Of a stretch of DNA of 64,000 bases, positions 35,924 through 43,550 are shown piece after piece (within the stretch, counting starts at the first letter, position 1; every line of letters begins with the position of its first letter). The notes under the pieces were generated by a model that saw only the letters and a program-made list of their open reading frames with translations, searched no databases and was not told the origin of the DNA. Position numbers and translations under genes: made by a program. Source of the DNA: Myxococcales bacterium (GTDB lineage: Bacteria > Myxococcota_A > UBA9042); contig SHZF01000011.1 of NCBI GenBank assembly GCA_009692425.1, positions 38,533-102,532 on the forward strand. Direction: 5' to 3'.

Positions 35924-37033
35924 ATGCGCCTTGCCCTCGCCACCGTCGTCTGCTGTGCCTCTCTGTGCGAGGTCGTTCCCGCACTCGCCGCCGAAGACGC
36001 GACGACCTTCGCCCAGCGCGGCGCCACGGCCTTCAAGGCAGGCCAGTACCTCGATGCTGCGCGCAACTTCGAACGGGCCTGGCAACTCGACCCTGCAGAC
36101 AACAAGAACCTGCGCTACGCCGGCCGTGCCTGGCAGGAGGTGGGGCACTGGCACAAGGCACGGCTCTTGCTCGAGCGCTACGTCGAGGTCGAAAAGGACG
36201 CGGCGCTGCGGCAGTCGGTCATCGAAAAGCTGGGGCCCCTACACAGCGCGACGCCCGTGGAGATCGCCGAGGCGCTCGCCAAGGCTACCGGATTGTATCC
36301 GCAGGGGAAATTGGAGCCAGAAGCCGCTCAAGCACTCGAGGACCTCGGCGATGAGCGCTCGCTGCGGCGGGCCGCGTCGTTGTGGGAAGTGGCGAAACTC
36401 GCGGCGACGACCGAAGCCGACCGCACCCAAGCGGTCGCGGCGGGACGGCGCCTGAAGGAGAAACTGCGCGCCCCCGTTACGGCTCCCGCTTCTGCCTCCA
36501 CTACGCCCGCCACGCGACCCGCTGACCCACAGCTTGCGCCCCCGGAGTCGCTGCAATCGCCAAAGGTGGCGACCCCGCAAGACGTTGCGGCACCGCTGGC
36601 CGCCCCGCCCGCCCCGCCGCCGCCCCCGCACACGGATCCGCCGCTCACGGATCCGCCGCGACGGATGCCGACGCTCCAGGGCGAGCAGAAGTGGCGTACT
36701 CCCGTCGGCTGGACGTTGGCCAGTGCCGGCCTCGCGACGACGCTCGGTGGTCTGTTCCTGCTGAACGGCACACTCGCCGATGCCGACGCCTGGGATCGCA
36801 AAGTGGCCACGAAGGACGCCAGCGGCAAGGTCACAGGCTTCGGCACGGGCCCCGACGCCGAGCGCCGCTCTGCGGACGCCGCCGCCGCCATCAACCGGGG
36901 CTGGCTGGTCGGCGGCGGCACGACCGCGTTCGGCCTCGGCCTCGGCGTTGCCGGGGTCGTGTTGTTGCAAAGCCAGCCCGACGTGGCGATTGTCCCGTCC
37001 GCGCGGGGAGTCACGGTGGCGGGGCGGTTCTAG
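35924..37033 (+). CDS. Exported TPR protein with Pro-rich linker and C-terminal membrane segments
   Basis: 369 aa. The signal peptide (LALATVVCCASLCEVVPALA) is followed by TPR-like helices: FAQRGATAFKAGQYLDAARN and GRAWQEVGHWHKARLLLERY. A long Pro/Ala linker with PPAPPPPPHTDPPLTDPP follows, then two hydrophobic segments (GWTLASAGLATTLGGLFLL, TTAFGLGLGVAGVVLLQ). This layout is common in uncharacterised deltaproteobacterial envelope proteins. It may help assemble or organise other envelope proteins; I infer no specific role. Confidence 0.8.
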   Translation: MRLALATVVCCASLCEVVPALAAEDATTFAQRGATAFKAGQYLDAARNFERAWQLDPADNKNLRYAGRAWQEVGHWHKARLLLERYVEVEKDAALRQSVIEKLGPLHSATPVEIAEALAKATGLYPQGKLEPEAAQALEDLGDERSLRRAASLWEVAKLAATTEADRTQAVAAGRRLKEKLRAPVTAPASASTTPATRPADPQLAPPESLQSPKVATPQDVAAPLAAPPAPPPPPHTDPPLTDPPRRMPTLQGEQKWRTPVGWTLASAGLATTLGGLFLLNGTLADADAWDRKVATKDASGKVTGFGTGPDAERRSADAAAAINRGWLVGGGTTAFGLGLGVAGVVLLQSQPDVAIVPSARGVTVAGRF

Positions 37034-37076
37034 CAGGACGCTTGTGGCCTGGCACGGCGGCCCACCCCTCAAGCCA

Positions 37077-37391
37077 TCAAGCCGGAGCGCCCTGCCTCTT
37101 GCGGGCCCGCGCCTCAAGCACCAACAGCGCGATCGCGCCGGCCGAGCACAGCCCGCCGATCGGCAGCGTGAAGTCGAGCAGGCCCGGCTTGAACTCGTCT
37201 TTCCAGGTCGAGAGCTTGTGCTTCTCGCCGCCGAACCCGTCGTCCTCTTCCGTGATGACTTCGGTCTGCAACGACGTCCACAGGCAGATGCTGGCGCCCT
37301 TGTCGCCGCACGACGTGCCCTTCATCGCCCAGAACCCGAGCACCGTGCCGCCCACGACGAGCAACACGATGGCCAGCATTTTCTTGTTCAC
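37077..37391 (-). CDS. Small two-span membrane protein
   Basis: 104 aa with a hydrophobic N-terminal span (MLAIVLLVVGGTVLGFWAM), a ~45-residue acidic loop holding two Cys (GTSCGDKGASICLW), and a C-terminal span (PIGGLCSAGAIALLVL) ending in basic residues. The GTG start at 37391 is preceded by GGGAGG. It is the last gene of the Rieske-cytochrome/barrel-YceI series, 51 bases after YceI. No family recognised. Confidence 0.7.
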   Translation of the reverse strand: MNKKMLAIVLLVVGGTVLGFWAMKGTSCGDKGASICLWTSLQTEVITEEDDGFGGEKHKLSTWKDEFKPGLLDFTLPIGGLCSAGAIALLVLEARARKRQGAPA

Positions 37392-37442
37392 GATGCCCTC
37401 CCGCGCCCGCGCAGGCGCATGCGTGATCTTTCGGACCGACAG

Positions 37443-38060
37443 CTAGCGTGCCACGCCGTAGATCGTGGCCTCGACGTCGATGACCTCGCCGACCTTCTGG
37501 CCGACGATGCCCGCCTTGCCCTTGATGTTGTAGTCCTTGAGCGTCACCTGGAACTTGGCCGAGACCTTGATCGCATTCTTGTCCGCGTTGTAGGTCAGCT
37601 CGGCCGGGATGCGCAGGTCCTTGGCGACACCGTTGACGCTGAACTTGCCGATCACCGTGGCGTTGGCCTTGTTGCCGGTGACGCGCACGCCCTCGATCTT
37701 CTCGATGGCGAGGCTGATGTGCGGATTCGCCTTGGCGTTCAGCCACTCCTCGCTCTGCAGGTGGCCGTCGCGCACCGGGTTGCCGGTCTTGAACGACGCG
37801 ACGGGCGTCTGGATGCGGCCGGTGCCGGACTCCGCGTTGGCGGCGTCGGCGAACGTCAGCGTGCCAGTGACCTGCTCGGCCGTGCCACGGATTTTCTCCA
37901 TCGGCGCCGAGGAGTTGAAGATGAACTGCGACTTCGCCGGGGCGTCGCCGATCGCAAACGCCAGCGGGCCGGTCTTGCCGGTGAAGGGAGTGTCGGCGAA
38001 TGCCGGGAGTGCGACGGCGAGGCCGAACGCGAGAGTAGAAGCCAGGGTAAGCGTACGCAT
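37443..38060 (-). CDS. YceI family periplasmic protein
   Basis: 205 aa. The signal peptide (LASTLAFGLAVALPAFA, cut after AFA) leads into a YceI lipocalin-like barrel. It shows the conserved stretches AKSQFIFNSSAPMEKIRG, NPVRDGHLQSEEWLNAKANP, and a C-terminal IDVEATIYGVAR. YceI proteins bind isoprenoid quinone-like or other lipids in the periplasm. ATG 38060 follows AGGAGA. Placement behind a Rieske protein and a cytochrome-barrel protein suggests binding of a quinone-like ligand in the same pathway, but that is inference. Confidence 0.93.
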   Translation of the reverse strand: MRTLTLASTLAFGLAVALPAFADTPFTGKTGPLAFAIGDAPAKSQFIFNSSAPMEKIRGTAEQVTGTLTFADAANAESGTGRIQTPVASFKTGNPVRDGHLQSEEWLNAKANPHISLAIEKIEGVRVTGNKANATVIGKFSVNGVAKDLRIPAELTYNADKNAIKVSAKFQVTLKDYNIKGKAGIVGQKVGEVIDVEATIYGVAR

Positions 38061-38157
38061 GAGAGTCTCCTGTCAGTAGCCCCGGTTGCGAGAGCGGCGG
38101 GGGCGAGCGCCGGCCGGTCAGGGAACGCGTGAGCCCCCGTCGGCGTTCAACGCGGGG

Positions 38158-39528
38158 TCAGAAAAAGAGGTGCGCCTGGAACGTCCATTGCGCCGTCGCG
38201 TAGTGCCACAGGTCTGCTGCGGGGTCTTCGGCACCCGCATCCGAAGCGAACAGGTAGCGGTACTCGGGCCGCAATTCGAGGAACGGCACCGGGAAGAACT
38301 GCACGCCCACGACCGCCGACGTCGCTGTCCAGTCCTTCAGCGTGCCGTCGTCGTGCTGGTCGTTGGTCGACGCGCTCTCGAAGCGGGCTTCGGGGATCAA
38401 CCAGTCGTAGGCCGGGTAGGAGAGTTGCACCATCCAATTTGAGATCGTGCGCTTGGGCGCCATGCCATGCATGTATTCCGCGATCAGCGTGCCCCAGTAG
38501 CCCTTGCCGATGCCGATCGCCACGTCGTGCATGGCGACGTCGCCGGCCTGGAAAAGCGACGCCTGCACGGTGCCGTTCAGCCCGTGCTCGAGCATCTGCG
38601 GGAACCACGTCGCCCGCGCCGTCACGATCGGCGTACCCTGGTTGGCGGCCTTCACGTCGGATTCCGGCGTCTTGCCGTTCAACAGCAGCAGGTACTTCGC
38701 GGTGTTCATCCGTGTCTCGAAGTCCGCGAAATTGCGTGCCATGAATACGCCAGCATCGAGCGTCAGGTGCGAACTCAGCGCCTCGCCCTCAAAGTCCAAC
38801 GTGTAGCTCACCTCGAGCCCCGGGTCGGCGTAGTAGGGCGGCAGCGTCGGCTGGCCCAGGTTGCGGGCGTCGCGGCGCAACAGCATCGTGTGGTCGTCGT
38901 GGCGGATGCCGAAGCTCGGCTGCATCACGCCCACCTTCACCGACGGCCACGTGAATTCGCCCTGCCACAGCGCCCACGCCTCGTAGCCGGATTGGCCTGC
39001 GTAGCGTCGGAAATTCTTGGTCCATTTGGGCTTGGGGTCGTCGAGACCATCCTTGTACGACGCCAGCAGGCCGGAAATGTTGGCGGTGGCGGAAAGCGTC
39101 AGGCTCGGCATCGGCAGGAACGCCAGGCCTGGCGCGACCTGCATCGGGAAGAAGATGCGGTCGGGCTCGATCACGCTGCCGGTCTTCTTGTCGTAGCGCG
39201 GCGCCGGCCCGAGCTTGGCCATCTGCATGCGGTCGTCGAAGCCGAAAAGCAGCTTGCCGTCCATCCAGGTGTTCGATTCGATGTTGTGCAGGCCGCTCAG
39301 GCCGAGCTTGTCCCACGTCACCGCGCCGACCTGGTTCATTGAGTACCAGCCGAGGTCGCTGCGCAGCCCGCCTCCCTGGGGATTGACGTGGCAATTCACG
39401 CAGCGGGAGCCCGCCTGCAGGCCCATGCGCGGCAACGCTCCGACCTCGGGCGCGAGCACGGTCACCCCAGCGACGGCAAGCAGGGCCACGTGCCCTCGCA
39501 CGCTGACGTGTCGTCGTGTTGCAGTCAT
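38158..39528 (-). CDS. Outer-membrane beta-barrel with N-terminal c-type heme motif
   Basis: 456 aa. A signal peptide (VALLAVAGVTVLAPEVGA) is followed at once by a single heme-c site, C43-V-N-C46-H47, within GSRCVNCHVNPQGGGLRSDL. The remaining ~390 residues are barrel-like strands, for example SLTLSATANISGLLASYKDG, EAWALWQGEFTWPSVKVGVM, and LELRPEYRYLFASD, ending AHLFF. The layout, one N-terminal heme plus a porin, is that of Cyc2-type fused cytochrome-porins, although sequence kinship to Cyc2 is not established. The ATG at 39528 has GGGGG upstream and lies 23 bases after the Rieske stop. Confidence 0.82.
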   Translation of the reverse strand: MTATRRHVSVRGHVALLAVAGVTVLAPEVGALPRMGLQAGSRCVNCHVNPQGGGLRSDLGWYSMNQVGAVTWDKLGLSGLHNIESNTWMDGKLLFGFDDRMQMAKLGPAPRYDKKTGSVIEPDRIFFPMQVAPGLAFLPMPSLTLSATANISGLLASYKDGLDDPKPKWTKNFRRYAGQSGYEAWALWQGEFTWPSVKVGVMQPSFGIRHDDHTMLLRRDARNLGQPTLPPYYADPGLEVSYTLDFEGEALSSHLTLDAGVFMARNFADFETRMNTAKYLLLLNGKTPESDVKAANQGTPIVTARATWFPQMLEHGLNGTVQASLFQAGDVAMHDVAIGIGKGYWGTLIAEYMHGMAPKRTISNWMVQLSYPAYDWLIPEARFESASTNDQHDDGTLKDWTATSAVVGVQFFPVPFLELRPEYRYLFASDAGAEDPAADLWHYATAQWTFQAHLFF

Positions 39529-39551
39529 CGAACCCCCGCTTGACCGCCCGC

Positions 39552-40256
39552 TCACTTGGCGACCGCGCCCTTGTCGCCATCGAAGCTGACCTGGTAGAGC
39601 TTGAGCGGCTTGGTCGCCGGGCCCTTGACGACGGCGCCCGTCACGCTGAACTCGGACTGGTGGCACAGGCACTTCAGCCTCAAGAGCTTGTTGTCCCACT
39701 TGCCGGCGTCGCCGGGGCCCATGTCGCACGCGTCGTGGGTGCAGGTGCGCGACAGGCCGATGACGGTGCACTCGGCGGTCCGGATCAGCACGAGCTTGTC
39801 GGCGCCCGCGTCGAACGGGACGAACTTGCCGATCGTCGCGAGGTCCGCGTACTTGGGATCGGCCAGATCAAACGTCCCGATGGGCGTTGCCACGGCCGGT
39901 CCCGGGCACTTGGGCGCGGCGACGTCGGGTGTCGCGGGCACATCCGCAGGGGTGGCTGTTTCGCTCACGGCGGCGCCGTCTGTGGTGGCCGAAGCATCGG
40001 CGCTGGCGGGCACGTCGGCCGGCCCGACGCTGTCGGCTGAGGCAGTGTCCGCGGCGAGCGCATCGGTGCCGGTCGCGTCGCCACCCTTCGTGTCGTTCGC
40101 GGCCGATGGGGCCAGCCCGGCGGGTATGGCCAGTTCACAGCCTTGCAGCGTCGGCAGCAGCACGCCCGCGCTGGCGGCGGCGCCAATGCTCAACAGGAAC
40201 GAGCGGCGCGAACCGGCGACAGTACGGTCCTGGTCGGCAGATGGGGTACGGTCCAT
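39552..40256 (-). CDS. Tat-exported Rieske [2Fe-2S] lipoprotein
   Basis: 234 aa. The twin-arginine signal SRRSFLLSIGAAASAG (R17-R18) ends in a lipobox LQGC40, so a folded Fe-S protein is exported and lipidated. A long Ala/Asp/Thr linker (residues 50-115) suggests reach across the periplasm. The Rieske domain has C172-T-H174-D-A-C177 and C196-L-C198-H199, the full ligand set plus the disulfide pair seen in bc1 and arsenite-oxidase-type Rieske proteins. No cytochrome b or oxygenase subunit is adjacent. The next gene is the heme-barrel protein, 23 bases downstream. A frame extending to 40613 lacks a better start. Confidence 0.92.
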   Translation of the reverse strand: MDRTPSADQDRTVAGSRRSFLLSIGAAASAGVLLPTLQGCELAIPAGLAPSAANDTKGGDATGTDALAADTASADSVGPADVPASADASATTDGAAVSETATPADVPATPDVAAPKCPGPAVATPIGTFDLADPKYADLATIGKFVPFDAGADKLVLIRTAECTVIGLSRTCTHDACDMGPGDAGKWDNKLLRLKCLCHQSEFSVTGAVVKGPATKPLKLYQVSFDGDKGAVAK

Positions 40257-40485
40257 GCGTTGTCTCGCTCCAGCGCGGGGTTCACTTCTACTGGGTCGCC
40301 GACGGGACGTGCAGGTTTGCCGCCGGCGGGGCTGATGGTGGGACAGACCATAGGGGATTCGACGGCAGGGGACAAGGTGTGCCGGGCTGTGCTCGAACGG
40401 CCCAGTGAACCAGTCCGCCGCAGCGCTGGACGGTTCGCGCGAAAAACCGCATACTGCTGAGACATTTTCCTCCTTGAGGTGTGCC

Positions 40486-42375
40486 GTGTCAAACCAGTTT
40501 TTTTCGTCGTTTGCGCTGACCTTTGTCGCTGCCGCCGTCTGTGGCACCGCGGCTCCGTCGAGCGCCGTTGCCAAGCCCACGGTGCTCGCCCTGCAAGGCG
40601 CACTGCGGGCCAACGCGGGCGGGCCGGTGGCCGATGGCGATTACCCGTTTGGCGTGTCGCTCTACGCCGAGGAAAAGGGGGGCGCGCCCCTCTACAGCGA
40701 AAAGTTCCTTGGCATCTCGGTCAAGGGCGGCATCTTCGCCATCGAACTCGGCTCGCAGGACCCGACAAAGGTGCTCGAGGATACCGCGTTCATCCCCGCA
40801 CCCGGCAAGGCACCCGTGGCATGGGTGGGCGTGCAGATCGGCGCCGATCCGGAACTCGCGCGGGTGCCCTTGCGGCCCACGCCGGCCACGCTCCATGCGC
40901 GCGCGGCTGACCTCGCCTTCGGGCTGGAGTGTTCCGGCTGCGTCGTCGCCGGCGCGATCGCCGCCAACGCTGTGACCGGGGAGAAGATCGCCGCCGGTGC
41001 GGTCGATGCCAAGCACGTCGCGTTTGCATACGCCGGGTCGAAGACGAAGGGAGGTCCAGCCGAACTCGCCGAACTCGCCGCCCTCGCCAAGGTTGCCGAG
41101 ACGGCAAAGAACGCCGAATACGCCGCGAGTGCCGACGAGGCGAAGACCGCGAGCAAGCTGCTGTGCACGGGCTGCATCGGTGCGGCGCACGTCGGAGCCA
41201 CGTTTGCCGCGGACCTCGTCACCGCCAAGCAGTTCGCCGCAGTCGCCGTGTCGGGCAAATACGACGATCTCGCCGGCGGCCCCGACCTGACCGGCTATGG
41301 CGCGCTGGCCAAGGCGAATGCGTGGGGTGCGCAGCAGGTACTCAAGGGCGGCGCGGACTTCCAGCAGCAGGAGGCGGTGCTATTCCGCTTTCAGAACGTC
41401 GCGAAGGATCCAGTGGCGTGCTCCGACAAGAACATCGGCCTGACGTACTACAACACCGGCGACAACACGCTGAGGGTGTGCAATGGCAAGGACTTCATTG
41501 CGTTCGCCAACGCCGTACCGCCCGGCGCGAAGGAGAACCCCGCAGCGACGTGTGCCGCGCTCAAGCAGGTCAATCCCGGCGCGGCGTCGGGCGCGTACTG
41601 GATCAAGCCGAAGTCGGTCGCCTACCTCGCCTACTGTGAACTGCAGACCGACGGCGGCGGCTGGACGATGGCGCTGAACCTCGACACGTCGGACGGTCAC
41701 GTCTCGTGGTGGGCGGACGCGATCTGGCTGGACGGCAAGCCCTACGGCGACGTTGCCACGCCCTTCGAGGGCGACCACAAGAGCGATGCGTTCATGGACC
41801 TCGACAGCGCGAAAGAGGTCCTCGTCGTCGTCCACGAGCAGGGCAGCGTCAAGGGCTGGAAGGTGTGGACGCGCCCCGACATGAAGTCGCTGCACGCGCT
41901 GGCCACGGGCGGCGACAACCAGGTGTTCGGCGCGACGGTCAAGGCCGAGTCGATCGGTGCGTTGCCCACCAAGGAGACGCTGGTGCGGACGTCGAAGGCA
42001 CTCTACTTCAACCACTGCGTGCAAGAAGGTGGCACCTGCACGGGACCGTCCGCGGGCTCGCCCGACGGCGATCGCATCGCGTCAAACGAATCGGCCCCGG
42101 CGGGCAATTCGGGCGGCGGGCTCGGCAACTGGCACGACATGCAATACTGCTGTGCGGGCAAGGCGTACGGCTCGAAATCGTGCAACGGCAGCGCATTCCG
42201 CACGACGTCGGAGGCGCAGTCGGGCTGGGCCGGCTGTTACAGCGGTCAAGCGGGGTACTTCGGCACCGACACGTTCGGCGCGGGCACGAACCAGTGCAGC
42301 GACACGAACTGCGACGCGTCGAATTGGGCCCAGCCGAACGGCACTCCGTACGATTACGCTGTTTTCCTGCGCTGA
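40486..42375 (+). CDS. Exported protein with fibrinogen C-terminal-like domain
   Basis: 629 aa. The GTG 40486, with GAGG six bases upstream, starts a signal peptide ending SSAVA. The N-terminal third is rich in A/V/G/K with repeating ITGEKIAAGAV-like phrases, possibly a fibre or coiled stalk (AELAELAALAKVAETAKNAE). From residue ~350 a fibrinogen-like domain appears: ENPAATCAALKQVNPGAASG, YLAYCELQTDGGGWTMALNL, and a Cys-rich end (QYCCAGKAYGSKSCNGS, NQCSDTNCDASNW). Such domains bind glycans or acetylated groups in other organisms. The gene's last 22 bases overlap the convergent thiO gene. Confidence 0.85.
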   Translation: MSNQFFSSFALTFVAAAVCGTAAPSSAVAKPTVLALQGALRANAGGPVADGDYPFGVSLYAEEKGGAPLYSEKFLGISVKGGIFAIELGSQDPTKVLEDTAFIPAPGKAPVAWVGVQIGADPELARVPLRPTPATLHARAADLAFGLECSGCVVAGAIAANAVTGEKIAAGAVDAKHVAFAYAGSKTKGGPAELAELAALAKVAETAKNAEYAASADEAKTASKLLCTGCIGAAHVGATFAADLVTAKQFAAVAVSGKYDDLAGGPDLTGYGALAKANAWGAQQVLKGGADFQQQEAVLFRFQNVAKDPVACSDKNIGLTYYNTGDNTLRVCNGKDFIAFANAVPPGAKENPAATCAALKQVNPGAASGAYWIKPKSVAYLAYCELQTDGGGWTMALNLDTSDGHVSWWADAIWLDGKPYGDVATPFEGDHKSDAFMDLDSAKEVLVVVHEQGSVKGWKVWTRPDMKSLHALATGGDNQVFGATVKAESIGALPTKETLVRTSKALYFNHCVQEGGTCTGPSAGSPDGDRIASNESAPAGNSGGGLGNWHDMQYCCAGKAYGSKSCNGSAFRTTSEAQSGWAGCYSGQAGYFGTDTFGAGTNQCSDTNCDASNWAQPNGTPYDYAVFLR

Positions 42376-43550
42376 ACCAATCCAGAGGCGGGTCCCGGCA
42401 GCCAGGCCGGGTCGGCGAGCGGCGGCGCTGTACCCAGCACCCCCGCCGCCACGATTTCGGCCGCGATCGGCGCGAGCAGGATGCCGTTGCGGTACAAGCC
42501 CGACGCCAGGTGCAGCCCCGCGATCCCGGCATGGGGACCGAGCAACGGCAGGCCATCGCCGGCGTGCGGGCGCAGGCCGCTCCAGTGTTCGAGGACCGTC
42601 GCATCGGCCAGTGCTGGCACGAGGCTGCATGCGCCCGCGAGCAGGTGTGCCAGCCCGGCGTCGGTGACGCCCCGCTGCCAGCCAACGTGTTCGGTCGTGG
42701 CGCCCACGATCAGTGTCCCGTCGGCGCGCGGCACGAGGTAGTGGGCGCCCGCCTTCAGCACGCAATCGGTGACCGGTCTGGGCGGGCGCAGGCGTGCGAG
42801 TTGGCCGCGCACGGGCGTCACGGGCGTGCGGCAGGCGGGCAACCCGGGCACGAGGTCAGTCCAAGCTCCGGCCGCGACCACGACGTGATCGGCCTGCACG
42901 CATTCGCACGATCCGTCCGGTCCGTCGAGTTGCACGGCGCGAACCCGCCCTTCGCCCACCTCCAACCCTGCCACGATGCAGCCGCTGCGCACTGCGACAC
43001 CGGCCGCGCGCGCCGCCGCCACCACGGTCGGGACCAACACCCGCGGGTCGACTGCGCCGTCGTCGGGCAGCCACAGGGCGCCGCGCACCATCGCCGCGAC
43101 GTCCGCCTGGCGCTGGCGCGCTTCCTGCCGGTCGAGTGTATGGTGGGCGAGGCCTGCCAAGCGCATCCAGTGCGCCCGCGTCGCCAAACGCTGCACAGCG
43201 TCGTCCGTGAATGCGACTTCGAGCACGCCGCACGCGCGATAGCCCACGTCGACGCCCGTCTCCTGCAGCAGCGCCCGCGCAAACGCCGACCAGCGTGACC
43301 GGCTCGCGAGCGCGAGGTCGAGCAGCGGCCCCGGCCCCTCCGGTTCGGCCTGGGCCCCGAGGATGCCCGCCGCCGCCGCCGAAGCCTCTGCGCCCGGGAT
43401 CGCGCGTTCGAGCAAGGTGACGGCCAGATCGGGTCGCCTTCGCTTCAACTCGCGCCCGACGGCCGCCCCCATCAACCCCGCGCCGATGATGACGACATGC
43501 GTCCTAGGGATGGTAGACCTCGCGCCCGGTCGCCCCCGCAACGACGTCAT
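42354..43550 (-). CDS. thiO: Glycine oxidase ThiO-like FAD-dependent amine oxidase
   Basis: 398 aa D-amino-acid-oxidase-fold flavoprotein that would oxidise glycine to iminoglycine for the thiazole of thiamine. Seen are HVVIIGAGLMGAAVGRELKR, SAAAAGILGAQAEPEGPGPL, a central FAD-binding DHVVVAAGAWTDLVPGLP, and the C-terminal EHWSGLRPHAGDGLPLLGPH followed by LASGLYRNGILLAP. ATG 43550 overlaps the end of the penicillin-acylase gene by 47 bases; no in-frame start exists closer to the FAD motif. No other thi gene is present, so assignment to thiamine synthesis rests on sequence only. Confidence 0.85.
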   Translation of the reverse strand: MTSLRGRPGARSTIPRTHVVIIGAGLMGAAVGRELKRRRPDLAVTLLERAIPGAEASAAAAGILGAQAEPEGPGPLLDLALASRSRWSAFARALLQETGVDVGYRACGVLEVAFTDDAVQRLATRAHWMRLAGLAHHTLDRQEARQRQADVAAMVRGALWLPDDGAVDPRVLVPTVVAAARAAGVAVRSGCIVAGLEVGEGRVRAVQLDGPDGSCECVQADHVVVAAGAWTDLVPGLPACRTPVTPVRGQLARLRPPRPVTDCVLKAGAHYLVPRADGTLIVGATTEHVGWQRGVTDAGLAHLLAGACSLVPALADATVLEHWSGLRPHAGDGLPLLGPHAGIAGLHLASGLYRNGILLAPIAAEIVAAGVLGTAPPLADPAWLPGPASGLVQRRKTA

